The notes under the pieces: model-generated
Database searches by the model: none
What the model saw: only the letters and a program-made list of their open reading frames with translations
What the model was told of the DNA's origin: nothing
Shown here: piece after piece, positions 41,195 to 49,368 of the stretch
How positions within the stretch are numbered: the stretch's first letter is position 1
Layout: each line of letters opens with the position of its first letter
Made by a program: the position numbers and the translations under genes
Assembly: GCA_934467415.1 (NCBI GenBank)
Contig: CAKSLQ010000006.1
Location: 62,001-126,000, forward strand
Reading direction: 5' to 3'
Source: an uncultured Eubacteriales bacterium
GTDB lineage: Bacteria; Bacillota; Clostridia; Oscillospirales; CAG-272
Length of the DNA: 64,000 bases

Positions 41195-41871
41195 TATTTT
41201 AGCTTATCCGTGAACTTGAATCGGGATTCGAAGGTAAAATGCTTGTCCAGCCATTTGCCGAACAGGGTGATGAGAGGCGCGTCGATGAACGCGGCCAGCA
41301 CCGTGCCGACGCCGATGCCGTTCCACCGCTTGAGAACTGCGACCAGCACGGCGGCGACAGCCAGCATCGCAAGGTCGTAGCAGAACTTCGCCTTGTTCGT
41401 GTCCCAGCCGAACACACGGGAGGATTCGGAGACGACCAGCTCGCAGATCTGGGGCGGCAGCGTCGTGCGGAAGAAGACCGCGACCGCGAAGGCGATCAGC
41501 AGGCAGCCGAGGAGGAATACGGCGATGCGCAGCGGCATGGACGCATAGGTGTCCCCGCCGCCGAGGCAGAACAGCCAGAAGTCGATTGCGTACCCCGAGA
41601 TGACGGCGGTGAGAAAGCTGAGCAGATACTTCGCGCGGAAGCTGCGGATGGCGATGCAGAGGATAATGAGCTGCAAGCCCTGCCAGATATATTCCGACGT
41701 TCCCTGCGAATACCACGGAAAGATGTCGCGCATGTAGAGGTGAATGACGTAGCCGGGGGAGGCCACCATGGAAAGCCCGAAGCCGGACTTGGTGCAGAGC
41801 GAAACCCCGAGCGCGCAGAGCAGCACGGCGATCGCCCAGCCGAGCTCGTTCATTTTTCCGATCTTTTTCAT
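41194..41871 (-). CDS. YczE/YitT-like (DUF6198-type) membrane protein
   Basis: 225 residues from the ATG at 41871 (AGAGG 9 nt upstream; a second Met at residue 7 is possible). Five or six hydrophobic helices: LGWAIAVLLCALGVSLCTKS, GLQLIILCIAIR, YLLSFLTAVISGYAIDFWLF, IAVFLLGCLLIAFAVAVFF, AMLAVAAVLVAVL. Two motifs typical of YczE/YyaS proteins are present: GFGLSMVASPGYVI near the N-terminus and GIGVGTVLAAFIDAPLI near the end. The role of the family is not established; transport is presumed. Confidence 0.85.
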   Translation of the reverse strand: MKKIGKMNELGWAIAVLLCALGVSLCTKSGFGLSMVASPGYVIHLYMRDIFPWYSQGTSEYIWQGLQLIILCIAIRSFRAKYLLSFLTAVISGYAIDFWLFCLGGGDTYASMPLRIAVFLLGCLLIAFAVAVFFRTTLPPQICELVVSESSRVFGWDTNKAKFCYDLAMLAVAAVLVAVLKRWNGIGVGTVLAAFIDAPLITLFGKWLDKHFTFESRFKFTDKLK

Positions 41872-41975
41872 GTGCGGATGCCTCTTTTCTTTCTTTCGGC
41901 GGTCCGGATGCAGGAAAAGCGCGTCTGCCGCAGGGCGCGGCGCGGTTTTTCGTGCTTTCCGAGGCCAACGCACCC

Positions 41976-42004
41976 AGTATACCACATCTGCGCTCCGTTG
42001 TCGA
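41976..42004 (-). promoter_or_regulatory. Promoter of the YczE-like gene
   Basis: TCGACA (42004-41999), 17-bp spacer, TATACT (41981-41976) on the minus strand. Its -35 is the complement of the -35 used in the other direction. Confidence 0.75.
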
Positions 42005-42026
42005 TATGCATTTTATTTCATATACT
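41998..42026 (+). promoter_or_regulatory. Promoter of the amidase-domain gene
   Basis: TTGTCG (41998-42003), 17-bp spacer, TATACT (42021-42026). The -35 overlaps the opposite-strand -35 almost completely. Confidence 0.75.
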
Positions 42027-42048
42027 GCCGTAGAGAGGGGGCGACTTT

Positions 42049-42600
42049 ATGCTTGTTGAACGAAGATACGACCGTGACCGTGCGCTGGCCTATGCCCGGG
42101 AGTGGGCCATGTCGCGCAATCCCTTGTTCATTGACTATACGGGCTTCGGCGGCGATTGTACCAATTTTGTTTCACAGTGCCTGTTTGCGGGCAGCTGCCG
42201 GATGAATTTCACGCCGATGTTCGGCTGGTACTACCTCGACGCGGATTCGCGCACCGCATCCTGGACGGGCGTGCGGTATTTTTATAATTTTCTCACGGAT
42301 AACCGCGGCGAGGGGCCGTTCGGCGTCGAGACCGACGAGGCCGCTCTGCGCGCCGGCGACGTGGTGCAGCTGCAAAACAAGGACGGCACGTTCTACCACA
42401 CGCTGCTTGTCAGCGGCATCGACCCGGACGAGGGCATTCTTGTCGCCGCACATTCCGACGATGCATTCGACCGCCCGCTGTCCACCTATACCTATGCCGC
42501 CGCGCGCTTTTTGCAGGTTTCGGGCGTGCGGGTGGAGCTGGATGTTTCTGCGGGCAGCTGCTTTTACGATCTGATCGGCGGAATTGCGATCAAACCGTAA
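42049..42600 (+). CDS. Amidase_6-type (CHAP-like) cysteine amidase domain protein
   Basis: 183 residues; GAGGGGG before the ATG. Matches the PF12671 putative amidase domain: YDRDRALAYAREWAMSRNPL, then GFGGDCTNFVSQCLFAGSC with the candidate nucleophile C37, SWTGVRYFYNFLTDN, LRAGDVVQLQNKDGTFYHTL with the candidate His 117, and AAHSDDAFDRPLSTY. In spore-formers the domain usually occurs in wall-related or spore-related hydrolases. No signal peptide is visible, so the site of action is unclear. Confidence 0.88.
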   Translation: MLVERRYDRDRALAYAREWAMSRNPLFIDYTGFGGDCTNFVSQCLFAGSCRMNFTPMFGWYYLDADSRTASWTGVRYFYNFLTDNRGEGPFGVETDEAALRAGDVVQLQNKDGTFYHTLLVSGIDPDEGILVAAHSDDAFDRPLSTYTYAAARFLQVSGVRVELDVSAGSCFYDLIGGIAIKP

Positions 42601-42607
42601 GTGCGCA

Positions 42608-42636
42608 TTGACAGAAACGGCCGACTGTGCTAAAAT
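42608..42636 (+). promoter_or_regulatory. Promoter of the 42.7-49.8 kb operon
   Basis: TTGACA, 17-bp spacer, extended -10 TGCTAAAAT (box 42631-42636). The -10 forms the left end of a perfect inverted repeat (42631-42662: 13-bp arms TAAAATAGTCCCG, 6-nt loop), so the start of the transcript is largely this hairpin. Confidence 0.8.
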
Positions 42637-42678
42637 AGTCCCGTATCTGCGGGACTATTTTATCTATAGGAAGTAACC

Positions 42679-43230
42679 ATGATCGACTTGCTTGAAATGC
42701 ACAAAATGTTTATCCGCGCACATCTGTCCGAGGGCGGTATCGCCGCCGACTTTACAATGGGAAACGGCAACGACACCGAGTTTCTCTGCCGCACGGTCGG
42801 GGAGAGCGGGCATGTCTACGCCTTTGACATCCAGGAGGACGCGATAAACGCCACGCGGGCGCGGCTTGAAAAGTGCGGCTTTTCCAACTATACGCTCATC
42901 TGCGACAGCCACGCCAATCTGAAGGAATACATCAAAACGCCGATCAAGGCGGGCATGTTCAATCTCGGCTATCTGCCGGGACATGGGCATCATGAGGTGA
43001 CCACCAAGCGGGAGAGTACGCTCGCCGCCGTCAAGGCCGCCATTGAGATGCTGGACAGCGACGGTGTGCTGCTTGTTGCCGTTTATCCGGGGCACGAGGA
43101 GGGAACGCTGGAGGGAGAGATGCTGACCGAGTACCTCGCAACGCTCAGCCGCTATAAGCTCTGCGCCACCAAGGTGCGCATCGTCAATTCGCCGACGTCG
43201 CCCTATTTCTTTGTGATCGAATCCAAATAG
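42679..43230 (+). CDS. MnmM/YtqB-type methyltransferase
   Basis: 183 residues. rRNA_methylase (PF06962) type: IAADFTMGNGNDTEFLCRTV (SAM motif with the family's MGNGxDT), HVYAFDIQEDAINATRARLE, MFNLGYLPGHGHHEVTTKRE (the N-LGYLPG signature), VLLVAVYPGHEEGTLEGEML. Members of this family in Gram-positives carry out the last methylation of mnm5(s2)U in tRNA wobble positions, so a tRNA role is likely by family. First gene of the operon; the gap to the peptidase gene is 14 bp. Confidence 0.9.
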   Translation: MIDLLEMHKMFIRAHLSEGGIAADFTMGNGNDTEFLCRTVGESGHVYAFDIQEDAINATRARLEKCGFSNYTLICDSHANLKEYIKTPIKAGMFNLGYLPGHGHHEVTTKRESTLAAVKAAIEMLDSDGVLLVAVYPGHEEGTLEGEMLTEYLATLSRYKLCATKVRIVNSPTSPYFFVIESK

Positions 43231-43244
43231 GAAAGGAAACCGCC

Positions 43245-44492
43245 ATGCAAAATCAGAACATGCCGCGCCGTGCAGCGCGGAAAGCGCAGAAAAAGGGAAG
43301 CGCAGCGCCGCTTTTCTTCATTATTTTCTTCGTGCTTCTTCTGCTCGCCGCCGCGCTGTTTATGTTTGACTTCTTCGGGGGCAGCCGCCGCTCCGCGGTG
43401 GAATACACCATCGGGAATACGACCTACAAGCTCTCCGCCGGGGAGGCCTATGCGGACAACACGCTCTTGGTCTGCTTTGACGACGTGGCCGCGCTCTGCG
43501 GGATGACCGACGTCGGCGGCAGCGATGCGCGCAGTTATTTTGCCGAGAACTCCGAGGAGAACATCACCTTTACGGCGGGCAGCAAAACCGCGGTGCTCAA
43601 CGGTAAGGAGATCGACATGTCGACGGAGGCGGTGCTGCGCGACGGCAAAATGTATGTCCCGCTCGAGCTGCTCACGCAGTATATGGGCGGCATCGCGGTC
43701 ACGGAGACGGCAGACAGCGTGAAGATCGAGCGCGGCACATATAATGCCAGCACCAAGGACACGCCGCTCTATTCGGACGCTTCGTTTGCAGCGGCGACCG
43801 ACGAGCCGCTTGTGCAGCCCGATGTCAAGGACGAAAAAATCGCGCCGACCTACTCCTTTCGGACCGATCTTTCGGCCTATGAGCCCTACATGTGCCCCGA
43901 GGACGTGGACGGCTATCTGATCCTCGTCAACAAGACGACCACCATTGATGCCTCCTATGTGCCGTCGAATATCGTCAACATCGTCGATTCGCGTTCCGAC
44001 CGTACCGAGCGCATGGTGGAGACGGCCGAGAAGGCGCTCGAGGCCATGTTCATCGAGCTGCGCGCCGCAGGCTATACCGACGTTTCGGTCACCAGCGGCT
44101 ATCGCACCTATGAAAAGCAGGAGTACCTCTACAACCTCTACACCGAGCGCGAAATGAAGGCGGGCATCAGCCGTGCCGAGGCGCAGAAGATCGTCGATAC
44201 CTATTCGGCAAAGCCGGGGACGAGTGAACATCAGACCGGACTCTGCTGCGACATGCACAACCTGCCGAGCGCCGACCAGCGCTTTGCCAAGCAGGATGCG
44301 TACAAGTGGCTGCTGGAAAACTGCTATAAATTCGGCTTTATCCTCCGCTTCCCCGAGGACAAGGAGGACATCACGGGCTACAGCTTTGAGCCGTGGCATT
44401 ACCGCTTTGTCGGCAGATACCATGCGTCCGAAATGCACCGTCTCGGCATGTGCCTCGAGGAATACGTCGCCTATCTGGAGACGGCAGAGTGA
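43245..44492 (+). CDS. Membrane-anchored VanY-like D,D-carboxypeptidase (peptidase M15)
   Basis: 415 residues; AAAGGA 7 nt before the ATG. N-terminal basic segment, then a transmembrane anchor at ~22-43. Residues ~52-165 look like a stalk domain of the copper amine oxidase N type (YTIGNTTYKLSAGEAYADNT, VPLELLTQYMGGI). The M15B domain at ~200-412 has SVTSGYRTYEKQEYLYNLY, zinc ligands in SEHQTGLCCDMH (H329, D336), and EPWHYRFVG (E382 catalytic, H385 ligand). It trims D-Ala from peptidoglycan stem peptides outside the membrane. Its stop overlaps the GTG start of the next lipoprotein gene (GTGA). Confidence 0.93.
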   Translation: MQNQNMPRRAARKAQKKGSAAPLFFIIFFVLLLLAAALFMFDFFGGSRRSAVEYTIGNTTYKLSAGEAYADNTLLVCFDDVAALCGMTDVGGSDARSYFAENSEENITFTAGSKTAVLNGKEIDMSTEAVLRDGKMYVPLELLTQYMGGIAVTETADSVKIERGTYNASTKDTPLYSDASFAAATDEPLVQPDVKDEKIAPTYSFRTDLSAYEPYMCPEDVDGYLILVNKTTTIDASYVPSNIVNIVDSRSDRTERMVETAEKALEAMFIELRAAGYTDVSVTSGYRTYEKQEYLYNLYTEREMKAGISRAEAQKIVDTYSAKPGTSEHQTGLCCDMHNLPSADQRFAKQDAYKWLLENCYKFGFILRFPEDKEDITGYSFEPWHYRFVGRYHASEMHRLGMCLEEYVAYLETAE

Positions 44493-45556
44493 GAACGGGC
44501 ACATTGAGGCGCGTTTGCTGTCTGCTGACCGTCCTTGCGCTGCTGTTCGCGGTGACGGCCTGCGGCGGACCGACGCCCGCACCGATGCCGACGGAATCAA
44601 CGGCGGTTTCAGATGTGCCGCCGTCGGCGGACACGGCTGCCCTGACGGACGCAGCGGCGTATATCTTGCGCACGGTACCCGAGCCGCAGTGCGGCCCGGT
44701 CGGCGGCGAATGGGCGGTGATCGGCCTTGCCCGCAGCGGCTGCGGCAGCACCGCATGGTTTGAAGCTTATTTTGACAGCCTCGCGGCACTTGTGCGCGCG
44801 CAGGACGGCGTGCTGCACGCCCGCAAATACACCGAATATGCCCGCGTCGTGCTGGCGCTCACCGCCATCGGCAAGGATCCGCGGGACGTCGGCGGCTACG
44901 ACTTGCTGGCCCCGCTCGGCGACTTCGACCGCGTGACCTTCCAGGGGCTGAACGGCGCGGTCTTCGCGCTGCTTGCGCTGGACGCGGGCGGCTATGCCGT
45001 GCCGGATGCGCCGGACGGGGAGACGCAGGCGACGCGTGAAAGCTACCTTGCGGAAATCCTCGCTTATCAGACGCTGTCCGGCGGCTTCTCGCTGGACGCG
45101 GACGGCGGTGATGCGGATGTCGATATCACGGCGATGGCGCTCTGTGCGCTTGCGCCGTACTGCAATGACGCCGCCGCTGCGGACGCCGCGCGCGCCGCGC
45201 TGCTGTGGCTTTCGGACGCGCAGGGGGCGAACGGCGACTACGGCTCGGCCGAGAGCAACGCGCAGGTGCTGATTGCGCTTGCGGCCTGCGGCATCGCGCC
45301 GGAGGATGCCCGCTTTGTGAAAAACGGATGCAGCGCACTGGACGCGCTGCTCGCTTACGCCGCGCCGGGCGGCGGTTACCGCCACACGGCCGAGGAGGCC
45401 GTGGCAAACCCCATGGCGTCCGAGCAGGCGCTGCTTGCCCTCGCCGCCGTCGCGCGGCAGCGGGCGGGCGAGAGCAGTCTCTACGGGATGACAAGCGATG
45501 CGGCCGCACCGCATCCGATCCTTGATGCCGTTATCGGCGCAAACGAAAAGCAGTAA
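44489..45556 (+). CDS. Lipoprotein with prenyltransferase/transcobalamin alpha-domain-type toroid
   Basis: 355 residues from the GTG at 44489, which overlaps the upstream TGA and has GGAG 8 nt before it. Lipobox AVTAC (Cys ~25) places it outside the membrane. The mature part is a series of helical-hairpin repeats: AVIGLARSGCGSTAWFEAYF, EYARVVLALTAIGKDPRDVG, NGAVFALLALDAGGYAVPD, LSGGFSLDADGGDADVDITA, MALCALAPYC, ANGDYGSAESNAQVLIALAA. This is the (alpha/alpha)6 toroid also found in squalene cyclases and in the N-terminal domain of intrinsic factor and transcobalamin. No DxDD-type cyclase acid is obvious. Followed by a DUF4430 lipoprotein and an ECF importer, it is best read as half of a vitamin-binding pair. 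That reading is inference. Confidence 0.85.
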   Translation: MRTGTLRRVCCLLTVLALLFAVTACGGPTPAPMPTESTAVSDVPPSADTAALTDAAAYILRTVPEPQCGPVGGEWAVIGLARSGCGSTAWFEAYFDSLAALVRAQDGVLHARKYTEYARVVLALTAIGKDPRDVGGYDLLAPLGDFDRVTFQGLNGAVFALLALDAGGYAVPDAPDGETQATRESYLAEILAYQTLSGGFSLDADGGDADVDITAMALCALAPYCNDAAAADAARAALLWLSDAQGANGDYGSAESNAQVLIALAACGIAPEDARFVKNGCSALDALLAYAAPGGGYRHTAEEAVANPMASEQALLALAAVARQRAGESSLYGMTSDAAAPHPILDAVIGANEKQ

Positions 45557-45571
45557 AGGCAGGTGAAGAAC

Positions 45572-46075
45572 ATGTATCGCAGAATTTCGGTTTTGCTCGT
45601 GCTGGTTCTTTGCCTTTCTTTTTTGTCCTGCGGCAGGACAGAGGCGGGCGACCGCAGCTGCACGCTTTCGGTGCGCTGCGACAATGCGGTTGCCGCCGCC
45701 GATACGCTCGCGCCGGAGACGGCGGCGATTCTGCCCGCGGACGGTGTGCTGCTGGCCGATACGGCGGTCGCGTTTGCGGACGGCGAGTCGGTGTTTGACG
45801 TGCTGCTTCGCGCGGCGCGCACGGCCGGATTGCATTTGGAATTTGAAAAAACGCCGCTCTACGGCGGCGTGTATATCGAAGGCATCGGCAATCTCTATGC
45901 CTTCGACGGCGGCGATCTGTCCGGCTGGGTCTATGCCGTGAACGGCGTCTTCCCGAAGGTCTCCGCCTCGGCATATGTGCTGGCGGACGGCGACACGGTG
46001 GAATGGATCTACACCTGTGACCTCGGCCGGGACGCGATCAGCCGCTTTGCGGCGGGGGAGGGGAGCGACGGATGA
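45572..46075 (+). CDS. DUF4430 (transcobalamin C-terminal-type) lipoprotein
   Basis: 167 residues from the ATG at 45572 (AGG 8 nt upstream; a GTG 9 nt earlier is too close to the site). Lipobox SFLSC (Cys ~20). Mature domain: TLSVRCDNAV, ADGESVFDVLLRAARTAGLH, FEKTPLYGGVYIEGIGNLYA, FDGGDLSGWVYAVNGVFPKV, YVLADGDTVEWIYTCDLGRD. This is the ubiquitin-like beta-domain of DUF4430, the C-terminal domain type of intrinsic factor and transcobalamin. In those proteins one chain carries both domains; here the toroid is the neighbouring gene. The last 4 bp overlap ecfT (ATGA). Confidence 0.88.
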   Translation: MYRRISVLLVLVLCLSFLSCGRTEAGDRSCTLSVRCDNAVAAADTLAPETAAILPADGVLLADTAVAFADGESVFDVLLRAARTAGLHLEFEKTPLYGGVYIEGIGNLYAFDGGDLSGWVYAVNGVFPKVSASAYVLADGDTVEWIYTCDLGRDAISRFAAGEGSDG

Positions 46076-46941
46076 AACGCTTTGCATCCTGCCACCCTGC
46101 GGCGGCATTTTTGTTTTTTGCGGCGGTCATCGGCACGACAATGTTTTGCCTGCACCCGGTGCTGACGCCGCTTTCGCTCCTGTTTGCACTCGGCACGGCG
46201 GCCGTGCTCTGTCCGCGCCGCATCGCGTCGCAGTGCGTTGCGCTCGCGCTTGCTCTGCCGCCGCTTTCGGCGGCGCTCAATGCGCTTTTCAGCCATGCCG
46301 GTGTCACGATCCTTTTGTACCTGCCGTCCGGCAATCCGCTCACGCGCGAGGCACTGGTGTACGGCGCGTTCGCAGGCGGGATGCTTGCGGCGGCGCTTGT
46401 CTGGTTTGCCGTATTCCGCGCCGTCATGACGTCGGACAAGCTGCTGTGGCTGTTTTCGCGGCTTGCCCCCGCGCTCGCGCTGCTGCTTTCCATGACGCTG
46501 CGCTTCGTGCCGCGCTTTCGGACGCAGTTTGCCGAGACGGCGGCGGCGCAGCGCGCCGTCGGGCGCGGCGGCGCAAATGAGAGCCGCCTGCGCCGCGTGC
46601 AAAACGGCGCGGCGGTGTTTGCCGCCATGACCACACGGTCGCTGGAGGGCAGTATCGACACGGCGGATGCCATGCGCGCGCGCGGCTACGGTCTGCCGCA
46701 CCGCACGGCGTTCTCGATTTTCCGACTGCGCGCCGCGGATACAGTGCTGCTTTGCGCCGTCCTTCTGCTTTCGGCAAGCCTTGTCGGTTTTTCGTCATTC
46801 GGCGCGCTTGGGGCATCGTTTTATCCCGTGTTTACGGTCGCGCACGGCGCGGCGGCGCGGATGGCCTATGCGGCGTATGCGCTCCTTTGCGCGCTGCCGA
46901 TCCTTTTCGGACTTTCGGAGGTGAAAACATGGAGATCGTAA
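46072..46941 (+). CDS. ecfT: ECF transporter transmembrane component EcfT
   Basis: 289 residues; the ATG overlaps the upstream stop. Membrane helices at ~10-50, 85-125 and the C-terminus. The coupling-helix motifs of EcfT are seen: TLRFVPRFRTQFAETAAAQR (first A-R-x type) and TRSLEGSIDTADAMRARGYG (second, with the conserved A-M-x-A-R-G-Y). It scaffolds the two ATPases and the S component. Overlaps the next gene by 13 bp, as expected for one complex. Confidence 0.94.
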   Translation: MKRFASCHPAAAFLFFAAVIGTTMFCLHPVLTPLSLLFALGTAAVLCPRRIASQCVALALALPPLSAALNALFSHAGVTILLYLPSGNPLTREALVYGAFAGGMLAAALVWFAVFRAVMTSDKLLWLFSRLAPALALLLSMTLRFVPRFRTQFAETAAAQRAVGRGGANESRLRRVQNGAAVFAAMTTRSLEGSIDTADAMRARGYGLPHRTAFSIFRLRAADTVLLCAVLLLSASLVGFSSFGALGASFYPVFTVAHGAAARMAYAAYALLCALPILFGLSEVKTWRS

Positions 46942-49358
46942 GGTTTTCGCACTTCACCTTTACCTATCCGGGCGCATCCGCACCGACGCTTTCCGATATA
47001 ACGCTTGCGGTCGGGGCCGGTCAGTTTGTCACGCTCTGCGGCGGGTCCGGCAGCGGCAAGACCACCGTGCTCCGCTGCATCAAGCCGACGCTTGCGCCGC
47101 ACGGTGCGGCTGCGGGCGAGATCTGCTTTGCCGGACAGCCGACCGCTGCGCTTACACAGCGCGCGGACTGCACCGAGATCGGCTTTGTCATGCAGGAGCC
47201 GGACGCGCAGATCGTCACCGACAAGGTGTGGCACGAGCTTGCATTCGGGCTTGAAAACCTCGGACTGCCGAACGCCGAGATCCGCGCCCGCGTTGCCGAG
47301 ACGGCGGCCTTTTTCGGGATCGAGAGCTGGTTTGACCGCGATGTGTCCACGCTCTCCGGCGGACAGAAGCAGCTTTTGAACCTCGCCGCCGTGATGACGA
47401 TGCGGCCGTCGCTCCTGCTGCTCGACGAGCCGACCAGCCGCCTGGATCCGATCGCCGCCGAACGCTTTTTCGACGTGCTTGTGCGCATCAACCGCGAAAC
47501 GGGAACGACCGTGATCCTGTCGGAGCATCGGCTGGACGCGGCATTTGCCGTGTCGGATCGCGTACTTCTGCTGGACGGCGGGCGCGTGCTGACAGACGGC
47601 ACACCCGCGGAGATCGGCGCATTCCTGCGCGCGCACCCGCATCCGACGGCGCTCGCCATGCCCGCGCCGATGCGGGTTTATGCCGCGGCGGGCGGCGCAC
47701 CCGTCTGCCCGGTCACCGTGCGCGAGGGACGTGACTATCTGGCCGCCCGCACGGCGGAGACCCCGCTTCTGCCTTTGCCGCCCGAAAAAGCCGCCCCCGC
47801 GGGCGATGTTGTGCTTGATATGCGCGGCGTCTGTTTCCGCTACGCCAAGGACGCCCCCGACGTGTTGCACGGGCTGTCGCTCCGTGTGCGTGCCGGGGAA
47901 TTGCTGGCGCTTGTCGGCGGCAACGGCGCGGGCAAATCCACCGCGCTCTCGCTGATCGCCGGGGAAAACGCGCCGCAGAGCGGCAAAATTCTGCGCTTCG
48001 GCGCGCGTGCGCGCGGGTACGATGCGCGGATCGCATGGCTCGTGCAGGATGTCCGCGCACTGTTTATGAAGCAGACGGTCGAGGACGACCTCTGCGACTT
48101 TTTCGACGGCAAGAAGCTGCCCGACGCGGAAAAACGCGCGCGTGTCGGGCGCGTGATCCGGCTTTGCGGGCTGGAAACGCTGCGGGACCGCCATCCCTAC
48201 GATCTGTCGGGCGGGGAGATGCAGCGTGCCGCGCTGGCCAAGGTGCTGCTCGCAGAGCCGCGGCTGCTTCTGCTCGACGAGCCGACCAAGGGGCTGGATG
48301 CGGCGTTCAAGGCACAGCTTGCGGACATCCTTGCAAAGCTGCGGCAGGACGGCGTGGCGATCGTGATGGTCACACACGACCTGGATTTTTGCGCCGCCCA
48401 TGCCGACCGCTGTGCGTTGGTCTTCGACGGCGCTGCCGCAAGCGAGGGCACACCGCGCGCCTTCTTCGCGGACAAGCGGTTCTACACCACGGCAGCCAAC
48501 CGCATGGCGCGCGGCATTTGCGGCGGTGCGGTCACGGTGTCCGATATCCTCGCGATGCTCGGCTGTCGGGAACCGCAGCCGCCGATGCCGGAAGCGCCTG
48601 CACCGCGGGAGGACGCGCCCGCGTCATCGACGCCCGCGCCTGCCAAAGCTGCGCCGCACCGCGCAGCCGCGCGGACATTTGCCGTGGCCGCACTCTTTCT
48701 CCTGCTGATTCCGCTCACCGTGCTGCTCGGCCTGCATACGCTCGGAGACCGCAAGTACATGGCCGTCAGTCTGCTCGTGCTTGTCGAGGGGATGCTGCCG
48801 TTTTTCCTGCTTTTTGAGCGGCGTCACCCGCAGGCACGGGAGCTTGTGACGCTCGGCGTGCTCTGCGCGCTCGGCGTCGCCGGGCGCATCGCGTTTGCCG
48901 CGCTGCCGCAGGTCAAACCGATGGCGGCGGTCGTCATTCTCAGCGGCGTCGCCCTCGGCGGGGAAGCGGGCTTTCTCGTCGGCGCAGTCACCGCGCTCGT
49001 GTCCAATTTCTATTTCGGGCAGGGGCCGTGGACGCCCTATCAGATGTTCGCGCTCGGCCTGCTCGGCTTTTTTGCGGGGCTGCTGTTTTACAGGCGGCGG
49101 CAGCCGCCGCGCACGGTTCTGTGTCTGTACGGCTTTCTGTCCGTGCTGCTTGTCTATGGCGGCATCATGAATCCTGCCGCCGTGCTGATGGCGCAGTCTG
49201 CGCCGACACTCCCCATGCTTGCCGCCGCTTATGCGGCAGGACTGCCGATGGATCTCGTCCACGCACTGTCTACGGCGGCATTTCTGGTCTTCGCGGCGCG
49301 TCCGATGCTGTCTCGGCTTGAGCGCGTCAAACAAAAATACGGCTTGACTTTCGTCTGA
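46929..49358 (+). CDS. Triple fusion: ECF ATPase A1 - ATPase A2 - S component
   Basis: 809 residues; GGAGG 7 nt before the ATG at 46929. Domain 1 (~1-235): Walker A GGSGSGKTT (38-46), signature LSGGQKQLL, Walker B LLLLDEPTSRLD. Domain 2 (~295-535): VGGNGAGKST near 327, LSGGEMQRA, LLLLDEPTKGLD, MVTHDLDF. After a Pro/Ala linker (~540-578) comes a six-helix membrane domain of the S-component type (AVVILSGVALGGEAGFLVGA, then FYFGQGPWTPYQMFALGLLG and PMDLVHALSTAAFLVFA). The GQGPWTPYQM motif is one I associate with the group of S components thought to carry cobalamin (CbrT-related); this needs a search. Normally these are three genes. With ecfT and the two lipoproteins it forms a complete importer. 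Confidence 0.93.
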   Translation: MEIVRFSHFTFTYPGASAPTLSDITLAVGAGQFVTLCGGSGSGKTTVLRCIKPTLAPHGAAAGEICFAGQPTAALTQRADCTEIGFVMQEPDAQIVTDKVWHELAFGLENLGLPNAEIRARVAETAAFFGIESWFDRDVSTLSGGQKQLLNLAAVMTMRPSLLLLDEPTSRLDPIAAERFFDVLVRINRETGTTVILSEHRLDAAFAVSDRVLLLDGGRVLTDGTPAEIGAFLRAHPHPTALAMPAPMRVYAAAGGAPVCPVTVREGRDYLAARTAETPLLPLPPEKAAPAGDVVLDMRGVCFRYAKDAPDVLHGLSLRVRAGELLALVGGNGAGKSTALSLIAGENAPQSGKILRFGARARGYDARIAWLVQDVRALFMKQTVEDDLCDFFDGKKLPDAEKRARVGRVIRLCGLETLRDRHPYDLSGGEMQRAALAKVLLAEPRLLLLDEPTKGLDAAFKAQLADILAKLRQDGVAIVMVTHDLDFCAAHADRCALVFDGAAASEGTPRAFFADKRFYTTAANRMARGICGGAVTVSDILAMLGCREPQPPMPEAPAPREDAPASSTPAPAKAAPHRAAARTFAVAALFLLLIPLTVLLGLHTLGDRKYMAVSLLVLVEGMLPFFLLFERRHPQARELVTLGVLCALGVAGRIAFAALPQVKPMAAVVILSGVALGGEAGFLVGAVTALVSNFYFGQGPWTPYQMFALGLLGFFAGLLFYRRRQPPRTVLCLYGFLSVLLVYGGIMNPAAVLMAQSAPTLPMLAAAYAAGLPMDLVHALSTAAFLVFAARPMLSRLERVKQKYGLTFV

Positions 49359-49368
49359 CGGAGCGTTT

